Origin: Lachnospiraceae bacterium
Lineage (GTDB): Bacteria > Bacillota > Clostridia > Lachnospirales > Lachnospiraceae
Length of the DNA: 14,234 nt
Reading direction: 5' to 3'
Assembly (NCBI GenBank): GCA_003453515.1
Contig: DMLD01000048.1
Coordinates: forward strand, 1-14,234
Each line of letters opens with the position of its first letter. Within the stretch, counting starts at the first letter, position 1. Positions 1 through 6,664 of this stretch are shown in pieces. The position numbers and the translations under genes are program-made. The notes beneath the pieces are model-generated. The model worked only from the letters and a program-made list of their open reading frames with translations. It did no database searches and was not told the DNA's origin.

Positions 1-2
1 GT

Positions 3-830
3 GAGAAGCCGGTGATGCTCTACTCTATTGGTAAGGATTCATCGGTCATGCTCCATCTGGCACTCAAGGCATTTTATCCGGAGAAGCCTCCGTTTCCTTT
101 TATGCATATCGATACCACGTGGAAGTTCCACGAGATGATCGAGTTCAGAGACCGTATAGCAGAAAAATACGGGCTTGAGATGATTACCTATACCAATGAG
201 GACGGGGTAAAGCAGGGGATAAATCCGTTCGACCACGGATCTGCTTATACCGATATCATGAAGACCCAGGCTCTCAAACAGGCGCTTACCAAGTACGGAT
301 TTACCGCAGCGTTTGGCGGCGGACGTCGTGACGAGGAGAAGTCAAGGGCGAAAGAGAGGATATTTTCCTTCCGAAACAGAGAGCAGGCGTGGGATCCGAA
401 GAATCAGCGTCCGGAGATGTGGAAGCTCTACAATACAAAGATACATCAGGGCGAGAGCATGAGAGTATTCCCGATATCCAACTGGACCGAGAAGGATATA
501 TGGCAGTATATCAAGAGGGAGAATATAGAGATAGTTCCGCTCTACTTTGCTGCCGAAAGACCGGTCGTGGAGAGAGACGGCAACATCATCATGGTGGATG
601 ATGACAGGATGAGGCTTGGTGACGGCGAAAAGCCCGAGATCAAGAGCGTCAGGTTCCGTACTCTCGGATGCTATCCGCTTACCGGTGGTGTGGAGTCGAC
701 CGCCTCAACGCTTGATGAGATCATCGAGGAGACACTCGGTGCAGTTGAGTCAGAGAGAACGAGCCGTGTCATAGATCATGACGGCGGTGCGGCAAGCATG
801 GAAAAAAGAAAGAGAGAGGGGTATTTTTAA
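3..830 (+). CDS. cysD: Sulfate adenylyltransferase subunit 2 (CysD), 5'-truncated by the window edge
   Basis: Small, catalytic subunit of ATP sulfurylase; with CysN it makes adenosine 5'-phosphosulfate (APS) and pyrophosphate from ATP and sulfate in the cytosol. The reading frame is open to the window edge and reads [20 protein letters not shown], the PP-loop (ATP pyrophosphatase) signature of the family. Further family motifs follow in order: [106 protein letters not shown] and the C-terminal KKRxGYF-type end (KRKREGYF). E. coli CysD is about 302 residues; about 275 codons are visible, so roughly 25-30 N-terminal residues lie outside. The GTG at position 12 is internal, not a start, because the conserved EKPV sequence precedes it in frame. 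The stop lies 2 bp before cysNC, which fits a translated pair forming one complex. I see no lesion. Confidence 0.97.
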   Translation, partial: EKPVMLYSIGKDSSVMLHLALKAFYPEKPPFPFMHIDTTWKFHEMIEFRDRIAEKYGLEMITYTNEDGVKQGINPFDHGSAYTDIMKTQALKQALTKYGFTAAFGGGRRDEEKSRAKERIFSFRNREQAWDPKNQRPEMWKLYNTKIHQGESMRVFPISNWTEKDIWQYIKRENIEIVPLYFAAERPVVERDGNIIMVDDDRMRLGDGEKPEIKSVRFRTLGCYPLTGGVESTASTLDEIIEETLGAVESERTSRVIDHDGGAASMEKRKREGYF

Positions 831-832
831 GA

Positions 833-2662
833 ATGAAAAGACTGTTGAAATTCATCACCTGCGGAAGTGTCGATGACGGCAAATCCACTCTCATAGGACA
901 TATGCTCTACGATGCGAAGCTCCTCTTTGCTGATCAGGAGAGGGCGCTTGAGCTCGACAGCAAGGTCGGGAGCCGTGAGGGCGAGATCGACTATTCTCTG
1001 CTGCTTGACGGTCTGATGGCAGAGAGAGAGCAGGGTATCACGATCGATGTCGCATACAGATATTTTACCACGGATAACAGGAGCTTTATAGTGGCGGATA
1101 CTCCGGGACACGAGGAGTATACAAGAAACATGGCGGTAGGGGCGTCCTTTGCCGAGCTTGCCGTCATACTTGTTGACGCATCGCGCGGCATACAGGTACA
1201 GACATGGAGACACGCCAGGATATGCAAGCTCATGGGTATCCGTTATTTTGTTTTTGCGGTAAACAAGATGGATCTTGTGGACTATGACAAGGAAGTGTTT
1301 GACAAGCTGAACAGAGAGATACGCCGTCTGGCAGCGGATCTCGAGCTTGACAATATAAAGATAATACCGGTATCGGCAACGGTAGGGGACAATGTAAATC
1401 ATGTGTCCTCAAATATGGGCTGGTATACGGGCGGAGCACTGCTTGACTACCTCGAGTCCGTGGATGTGACTGAGAGCGCTGCCGAGGAGGGCTTTGTGAT
1501 GCCCGTGCAGAGGGTGTGCCGTCCCAATCTTGATTACAGGGGATTCCAGGGGCAGATCGAGTCGGGTGAGATACACACCGGTGACGAGATAAAGGTGCTC
1601 CCGAGCGGCGAGAAGGCAGGCGTAAGATCTATTTATATGACTGACCGTGAGGTCGAGAGCGCGTCGGCGGGACAGCCGGTATCCATACAGCTTGACCGAG
1701 AGATAGATGTATCGAGGGGCTGTGTTCTCGTAAACGGTACCGACGTTGAGATATCCAGACTGTTTCGCGCGACACTGCTTTGGATGGACGATGAGCCACT
1801 GGTTCAGGGAAAGAGCTATCTGGCGATGATCGGAACAAAGGAGATCCCCGCGACCGTACAGTCGATCAAATACAAGATAGAGATAAATACCGGAGAGCAT
1901 ATAAAAGCGTCCAAGCTCAGGAAAAATGAGCTGGCGGAGTGCGAGATCGCTCTTTCGGAAAACATCGTGCTTGACAGATTTGATAAGCATAGGGCATTGG
2001 GAGAGTTCATACTCGTAGACCGTATATCCAACATGACATCGGCTTGCGGTACCATACTGCACAGCCTCAGAAGATCGGGGAATCTGACCTGGCATGAGAT
2101 GGATATAACGAGAGAGATAAGGGCAGGTCAGCTCGGGCAAAACCCGAAGACCCTGTGGTTTACAGGTCTTTCGGGATCCGGTAAGTCCACACTTGCCAAC
2201 GCTCTCGAAAAGGTTCTTAGTATCAACGGAAAGCATACAATGCTCCTTGACGGAGACAATATCCGTATGGGACTTAATAATAACCTCGGCTTTGAGGAGG
2301 CCGACCGTATCGAGAATATACGTCGTATTGCCGAGGTAGCAAAGCTTATGAATGATGCGGGACTTATAGTCCTGACCTCGTTTATATCGCCGTTCAAGGC
2401 GGACAGAGAGAGGGCAAGAGGCATCATCGGCGAAGAAAGCTACATTGAGATCTATGTCAGCACGCCTATCGAGGAATGCGAGAAGCGTGATGTCAAGGGC
2501 TTGTATGAGAAGGCACGTAGGGGCGAGATCCCGAACTTCACCGGTATCTCCAGCCCGTATGAGGCTCCGGAGCATCCGACGATCGAGATAGATACATCCA
2601 AGTATTCGATCGAGGAGGCCGTAGAGTATTTGATGGAAGAGCTGAAAGATATGCTTGCCTAA
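833..2662 (+). CDS. cysNC: Bifunctional sulfate adenylyltransferase large subunit / APS kinase (CysN-CysC fusion)
   Basis: Two-domain protein of 609 residues. The N-terminal part (about 1-420) is CysN, the regulatory GTPase of ATP sulfurylase, related to EF-1A: P-loop GSVDDGKST (residues 11-19), switch region GITIDVAYRYF, G3 DTPGH (89-93) and G4 NKMD (144-147), followed by beta-barrel domains. The C-terminal part (about 425-609) is APS kinase, which phosphorylates APS to PAPS: P-loop GLSGSGKS (445-452), DGDNIRMGL, the SFISPF motif whose second Ser (519) matches the phospho-serine site of E. coli CysC, and the lid region EIPNFTGISSPYEAPEHP. Such fusions (NodQ-like) are common in bacteria. The ATG follows the cysD stop by 2 bp, with a GAGAGGGG ribosome binding site inside the end of cysD. 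The fusion means the locus can make PAPS as well as APS; which product is used is not shown here, since no reductase is in the window. Confidence 0.97.
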   Translation: MKRLLKFITCGSVDDGKSTLIGHMLYDAKLLFADQERALELDSKVGSREGEIDYSLLLDGLMAEREQGITIDVAYRYFTTDNRSFIVADTPGHEEYTRNMAVGASFAELAVILVDASRGIQVQTWRHARICKLMGIRYFVFAVNKMDLVDYDKEVFDKLNREIRRLAADLELDNIKIIPVSATVGDNVNHVSSNMGWYTGGALLDYLESVDVTESAAEEGFVMPVQRVCRPNLDYRGFQGQIESGEIHTGDEIKVLPSGEKAGVRSIYMTDREVESASAGQPVSIQLDREIDVSRGCVLVNGTDVEISRLFRATLLWMDDEPLVQGKSYLAMIGTKEIPATVQSIKYKIEINTGEHIKASKLRKNELAECEIALSENIVLDRFDKHRALGEFILVDRISNMTSACGTILHSLRRSGNLTWHEMDITREIRAGQLGQNPKTLWFTGLSGSGKSTLANALEKVLSINGKHTMLLDGDNIRMGLNNNLGFEEADRIENIRRIAEVAKLMNDAGLIVLTSFISPFKADRERARGIIGEESYIEIYVSTPIEECEKRDVKGLYEKARRGEIPNFTGISSPYEAPEHPTIEIDTSKYSIEEAVEYLMEELKDMLA

Positions 2663-2694
2663 GGAAAAAAGACCTATACAGCAGATCAGTATAT

Positions 2695-2721
2695 CCTTAA
2701 GGAAACAGAGTGATCTTAAGG
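2695..2721. repeat. Inverted repeat between cysNC and sbp
   Basis: A perfect 7-bp inverted repeat, CCTTAAG (2695-2701) and CTTAAGG (2715-2721), separated by 13 bases. It sits in the 84-bp gap before sbp, the largest gap of the operon, and ends 9 bp before the sbp ribosome binding site. The first arm is also part of the palindrome CCTTAAGG. It could be a small mRNA hairpin that sets the relative level of the binding protein, or an operator; it is not followed by a T run, so it is not a standard terminator. Functional meaning is inferred only. Confidence 0.4.
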
Positions 2722-2730
2722 CTCATTGAA

Positions 2731-2738
2731 AGGAGAGG
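2731..2738 (+). promoter_or_regulatory. Ribosome binding site that sets the sbp start
   Basis: AGGAGAGG lies 8 nt before the ATG at 2747. The frame is open further upstream to a TTG at 2726, but that codon precedes the binding site and would add seven charged residues before the signal peptide. The ATG at 2747 is therefore the start. Confidence 0.85.
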
Positions 2739-2746
2739 AAAAAGTT

Positions 2747-3760
2747 ATGAAAAAGAAGCTATTGGCACTGGGAATGACATTTGTTATGGCATTTGGTCTG
2801 ACAGCGTGCGGATCGGGCGGGGAAAGCTCGGACGGACTCAAGATAACCAATGTGTCGTACGATCCGACAAGAGAGCTGTATGCAGAGTACAACGAGGCAT
2901 TTATCAAGCACTACAAAGAGGAGAAGGGAAAGGATATCGAGGTGGTCCAGTCACACGGAGGCTCCGGAAAGCAGGCAAGATCCGTTGTGGAGGGAGCCGA
3001 TGCCGATGTGGTAACACTTGCTCTTGAACACGACATCACACTTATCGAGGAAGCGGGCATGATCGATTCCGGATGGCTTTCGGAGTTTGATCTTGACTCA
3101 TCACCTTATACCTCGACGATCGTATTTTTGGTACGCAAGGGCAATCCCAAGGGACTGACCGACTGGGATTCACTCATTGCAGACGGAGTTGAGGTCATCA
3201 CACCGGATCCGAAGAGCTCGGGCGGTGCTATGTGGAATTTCCTTGCCGCATGGCAGTATGCCAAGGATAAGTTTGGCGGAGACGAGACACAGATGAAGGA
3301 TTTCATGTCAAAGCTTTACGGCAACGTCACCGTTATGGATTCCGGTGCGCGCGGAGCTACGACTACATTTGTTGAGAACGGACAGGGCGATGTACTGATC
3401 GCTTGGGAGAACGAGGCGATCAACACTCTGAGCGAGTATCCCGATGAATACGAGATCATCACACCGAGCATATCCATACTTGCGCAGCCGAGTGTGGCGA
3501 TAGTTGATGAAAATGCCAAAAAGGACGGCGTTGAAGAACTTTGCAAGGATTATCTCCAGTATCTGTACTCAGATGAGGCACAGGAGATCATCGCAAAGAA
3601 CGGATATCGTCCGTCAAATCAGGAGATACTCAATAAGTACGCCGATAAGTTCGACTTAAATGTCAAGCTCTGCACCATACAGGACTTCGGCGGCTGGAAC
3701 AAGGCATATGAGGATTTCTTTGCCGATGGCAAGGTGTTTGACGAGATCTATCAAAAATAA
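2747..3760 (+). CDS. sbp: Sulfate-binding lipoprotein of the sulfate ABC transporter
   Basis: Extracytoplasmic solute-binding protein (337 residues) that captures sulfate, and perhaps thiosulfate, and delivers it to CysT/CysW. The N-terminus is a lipoprotein signal: MKKK, a hydrophobic stretch and the lipobox LTAC with Cys21 as the expected lipidated residue, so the protein is anchored outside the membrane as usual in Gram-positives. Family motifs in order: VSYDPTRELY (37-45), SHGGSGKQARSVVEG (69-83) with ADVVTLALE, NPKGLTDW, the ligand-loop PKSSGGAMWNF (155-165), DSGARGATTTF (198-208) and GDVLIAWENEA (214-224). The serine/glycine loop and the Trp in AWENEA correspond to sulfate-contacting segments of Salmonella SBP. 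Start chosen by ribosome binding site and signal peptide. It follows cysNC by 84 bp and precedes cysT by 33 bp. Sbp and the thiosulfate-binding paralogue CysP cannot be separated with certainty by eye. Confidence 0.95.
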   Translation: MKKKLLALGMTFVMAFGLTACGSGGESSDGLKITNVSYDPTRELYAEYNEAFIKHYKEEKGKDIEVVQSHGGSGKQARSVVEGADADVVTLALEHDITLIEEAGMIDSGWLSEFDLDSSPYTSTIVFLVRKGNPKGLTDWDSLIADGVEVITPDPKSSGGAMWNFLAAWQYAKDKFGGDETQMKDFMSKLYGNVTVMDSGARGATTTFVENGQGDVLIAWENEAINTLSEYPDEYEIITPSISILAQPSVAIVDENAKKDGVEELCKDYLQYLYSDEAQEIIAKNGYRPSNQEILNKYADKFDLNVKLCTIQDFGGWNKAYEDFFADGKVFDEIYQK

Positions 3761-3793
3761 AAAACTGCAACAGATAAAAAAGGAGCAGCTTAC

Positions 3794-4648
3794 ATGAATA
3801 CAAGGGGAAACCGTGAGAAGAGCGGACGAAGAGTGATCCCGGGCTTCGGGCTCTCGCTCGGAGTGACCATAACGCTTTTGTCACTGATAATCCTGATACC
3901 TTTGGCGTCGGTGCTTGTGTATTCTCTGCATCTGTCGCCATCGGAATTCTGGTCGACCATACTCGAGCCCAACGTGCTGTGGGCGTTTGGGATAAGTATA
4001 CTCACATCCTTTATCGCAGCGCTTGTAAACTGTGTGTTTGGAACGATACTTGCCTGGGTGCTCGTGAGGTATGACTTTCCGGGCAAGAAGATCCTTGACG
4101 GGCTTATCGAGATACCGTTTACGCTGCCGACTGCCGTAGCGGGTATCACCTTATCAAAAATGTATGCGACCACGGGAGAGTTCGGTGGACCGCTTTCAGC
4201 ACTTGGGATAGAGGTGTCGTATACCCATCTGGGACTGATAGTTGCGCTTATTTTTATAGGAATACCCTTTGTTGTAAGGGCGATACAGCCCGTGCTTGAA
4301 AAGCTGGATTCACGTTATGAGGAAGCGGCGTACATGCTCGGGGCGTCCGGGTTTCAGACCTTCAGAAGGGTGATACTTCCCGAGCTTCGCCCTGCCATAC
4401 TCACAGGCTTCGGACTGGCATTTGCAAGAGGTCTCGGTGAGTACGGAAGCGTCGTGTATATATCCGGAAACTCGGCAAAGGAGCACACGCAGGTCGTATC
4501 CTATGTCATCATGCAAAAGCTTGAGCGCATGGATTACAGTGCGGCGACAGCCATAGCGCTTGTTATGCTGATCATTGCATTTGTACTTTTGCTGCTGATC
4601 AACATCGTGCAGATACGCCAGTCAAGAAGGACGGGAGGTGAGGCATGA
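3794..4648 (+). CDS. cysT: Sulfate ABC transporter permease CysT (CysU)
   Basis: Integral membrane subunit (284 residues) that pairs with CysW to form the sulfate channel of the importer. About six hydrophobic segments are visible, including residues 18-43, 65-90, 145-163 and 250-273. The cytoplasmic EAA loop that docks on the ATPase is clear: EEAAYMLGASGFQTFRRV (176-193) followed by ILPELRPAILTG. Typical CysT strings are VIPGFGLSLGVT near the N-terminus, IPFTLPTAVAGITL (107-120), GIPFVVRAIQPVLE (156-169) and ARGLGEYGSVVYISGN (211-226). AGGAG at 3781-3785 lies 8 nt before the ATG. The stop overlaps the cysW start in ATGA, which suggests translational coupling of the two permease subunits. Length equals the usual size of the family. 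Confidence 0.96.
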   Translation: MNTRGNREKSGRRVIPGFGLSLGVTITLLSLIILIPLASVLVYSLHLSPSEFWSTILEPNVLWAFGISILTSFIAALVNCVFGTILAWVLVRYDFPGKKILDGLIEIPFTLPTAVAGITLSKMYATTGEFGGPLSALGIEVSYTHLGLIVALIFIGIPFVVRAIQPVLEKLDSRYEEAAYMLGASGFQTFRRVILPELRPAILTGFGLAFARGLGEYGSVVYISGNSAKEHTQVVSYVIMQKLERMDYSAATAIALVMLIIAFVLLLLINIVQIRQSRRTGGEA

Positions 4649-5511
4649 TGAACGGAAAAAACAAGAAAAAAATGGGGAAGACCGGCATCGTACTCACCGT
4701 AATAAGTGTATTATTTGTACTGCTTATGCTGGTGGCACCGCTTGTATCCGTGCTTGCCAACTCGCTTAGCAAGGGTATCGGCTTTTATTTCAAATCGCTT
4801 GGAACAAAGTATGTTATATCGGCACTTGGAGTGACGCTTATCGCAACGATCATCGCGGTCGTAGTAAATACGGTTTTTGGACTGTTTGCGGGATGGCTGC
4901 TCACGAAGTTTACGTTTCGGGGCAAGCAGATACTTGCGACGCTCATAGACATACCGTTTTCCATATCTCCGGTCATAGCGGGTCTTGCATACATCATGAC
5001 CTTTGGAAGACTGGGCTGGGCTACGCCGTTTATGGAGTGGCTGAATGAGACCTTCGGCTGGGATATACAGATAGTTTTTGCGCTGCCGGGAGTAGTGCTC
5101 GCGACTATATTTGTCACATTTCCCTTTGTGTCGAGAGAGATAATACCGGTGCTGAATTCTCAGGGAAGAGACGAGGAGGAGGCAGCGGCGCTCATGGGTG
5201 CAAAAGGGTTTACGATCTTCAGAAAAATAACCTTCCCGCACATCAAGTGGGCGACCATATACGGCATCATACTCTGTGCGTCGAGAGCGCTCGGCGAGTT
5301 CGGAGCGGTAAACGCTCTGTCGAAGACAAGAGGAAAGACCTTTACACTTCCGCTCGAGATAGATGCCCTGTACTTAGACGGATCCTCGGATTCGATAGTG
5401 GCAGCCTTCTCTGTCTCGTCGCTGTTGGTGATCATCGCCATAGTTGTACTTATACTCAGGAGTGTTTTTGAGGGGCGATCCAAAAAAGCAAAAATAAAAG
5501 AAGGTGAGTAA
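4645..5511 (+). CDS. cysW: Sulfate ABC transporter permease CysW
   Basis: Second membrane subunit (288 residues) of the sulfate importer. After a short basic N-terminus (NGKNKKKMGKTG) there is a hydrophobic segment at about 14-38, then others at 57-85, 103-120, 143-162 and 252-272. The family strings DIPFSISPVIAGL (102-114), FVTFPFVSREIIPVL (156-170), the EAA loop EEEAAALMGAKGFTIFRKI (177-195) with TFPHIKW, and SRALGEFGAVNALSKTRGKT (213-232) identify CysW rather than CysT. It begins in ATGATGA, overlapping the cysT stop by 4 bp. GGAGG at 4634-4638 lies 6 nt before the first ATG (4645) and 9 nt before the second (4648), so either could be used, changing the product by one Met. The lysine-rich C-terminus is cytoplasmic by the positive-inside rule. 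Confidence 0.96.
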   Translation: MMNGKNKKKMGKTGIVLTVISVLFVLLMLVAPLVSVLANSLSKGIGFYFKSLGTKYVISALGVTLIATIIAVVVNTVFGLFAGWLLTKFTFRGKQILATLIDIPFSISPVIAGLAYIMTFGRLGWATPFMEWLNETFGWDIQIVFALPGVVLATIFVTFPFVSREIIPVLNSQGRDEEEAAALMGAKGFTIFRKITFPHIKWATIYGIILCASRALGEFGAVNALSKTRGKTFTLPLEIDALYLDGSSDSIVAAFSVSSLLVIIAIVVLILRSVFEGRSKKAKIKEGE

Positions 5512-5513
5512 TC

Positions 5514-6626
5514 ATGTACGTAGAGTTGAAAAATATACGCAAACAGTTTGGAAGCTTTGTGGCATCCGATGATGTAAATTTTTCCATAGAAAAGGGAAGT
5601 CTTGTTGCCCTGCTTGGACCGAGTGGAAGCGGCAAAACTACGATCCTTCGTATGATAGCGGGCTTGGAAACACCTGACAACGGGGATATTTTTATAGACG
5701 GAAACAGGATGAACGACATACCTCCGGCAAAGAGAGGTATAGGGTTTGTCTTCCAAAACTATGCCCTTTTCAGGTACATGAACGTATATGACAACATAGC
5801 CTTCGGACTTGAGATAATGAAAGAGGACAAGGCAAAGATAAAGAAGCGGGTAACGGAGCTTCTCGAGTTGACAGGACTTGCCGGATTTGAGAAGAGATAT
5901 CCCAACGAGCTGTCGGGAGGACAGAGACAGCGTGTTGCTTTTGCGAGAGCGCTTGCTCCGAATCCGTCGCTTTTGCTTCTCGATGAGCCTTTTGCCGCGA
6001 TCGATGCAAAGGTTCGCCAAGAGCTAAGGACATGGCTCAGAGACATGATAAAACGCGTGGGGATCACAAGTATATTTGTGACGCACGATCAGGATGAGGC
6101 AGTAGAGGTCGCAGATCAGATCATCGTGACGAATCACGGAAGAGTGGAGCAGATCGGAGATCCGCTGTCCATATACAAGACGCCTCAGACGCCGTTTGTA
6201 AGTGAATTCATAGGGCAGTCGACCATTATAGAGGACTATCATAAGCTCAGGGGCTTCAGCAAGGGGGACTATCACGGCGCAGTTGTGCGTCCGGAGTTTG
6301 TGGAGGCGTTCAAGCCGGATAACCGCAAATTCGAGAGTGTTATCAAGGTCACTGAGGAGGGTGTGATCAGGGATATCCTGTTCAGAGGAAATCATCTTGA
6401 GGTGACACTTGATGTCAACGGGGTCATACTTACAACTCAGAGATCCCTTGAAAGACGAGATGTATCTGTCGGCGAGAAGATGAGGGTGCTCATATACCGC
6501 GTGCTCGCCTATGATGATGAGCATGCTTATCTGCTTGAAAATGAGGAACTCAAGGAGCTCGGTGTGGATTATAACAATCTTGAGGGCTTTGTGTATAATG
6601 CGGATGAAGGTGCTGTCATAGTCTGA
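5514..6626 (+). CDS. cysA: Sulfate ABC transporter ATP-binding protein CysA
   Basis: Cytoplasmic ATPase (370 residues) that powers sulfate import through CysT/CysW. All ABC motifs are intact: Walker A GPSGSGKT (35-42), Q-loop Gln81 in FVFQNYALF, signature LSGGQ (133-137), Walker B LLLLDEP (153-159) and H-loop His191 in VTHDQDEA. The run FQNYALFRYMNVYDNIAFGL is characteristic of CysA among ABC ATPases. The remaining about 130 residues form the accessory domain usual for this family; the length is close to E. coli CysA (365). AAGGTGAG ending 5 nt before the ATG serves as ribosome binding site, within the last codons of cysW, and the cysW stop is 2 bp upstream. It is the last gene of the operon; its stop lies 38 bp from the stop of the oppositely oriented arylsulfotransferase and no strong terminator separates them. 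Confidence 0.97.
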   Translation: MYVELKNIRKQFGSFVASDDVNFSIEKGSLVALLGPSGSGKTTILRMIAGLETPDNGDIFIDGNRMNDIPPAKRGIGFVFQNYALFRYMNVYDNIAFGLEIMKEDKAKIKKRVTELLELTGLAGFEKRYPNELSGGQRQRVAFARALAPNPSLLLLDEPFAAIDAKVRQELRTWLRDMIKRVGITSIFVTHDQDEAVEVADQIIVTNHGRVEQIGDPLSIYKTPQTPFVSEFIGQSTIIEDYHKLRGFSKGDYHGAVVRPEFVEAFKPDNRKFESVIKVTEEGVIRDILFRGNHLEVTLDVNGVILTTQRSLERRDVSVGEKMRVLIYRVLAYDDEHAYLLENEELKELGVDYNNLEGFVYNADEGAVIV

Positions 6627-6664
6627 TAAAAGTGCTTCATTAATTTTTAATCTGTTTGTAAAAA

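Noticed and set aside
12..830. GTG at position 12 as the cysD start
   Set aside because: The frame is open to the window edge and the residues before it (EKP) continue the conserved CysD sequence; the gene is cut by the window.
1409..2575. 388-codon open frame on the - strand opposite cysNC, and similar ones at 827-1402, 5160-6020 and 6024-6674
   Set aside because: All are shadows of conserved genes on the other strand, with no ribosome binding sites or recognisable domains.
2726..2746. TTG at 2726 as the sbp start
   Set aside because: It lies upstream of the AGGAGAGG binding site and would spoil the lipoprotein signal peptide; ATG at 2747 fits both.
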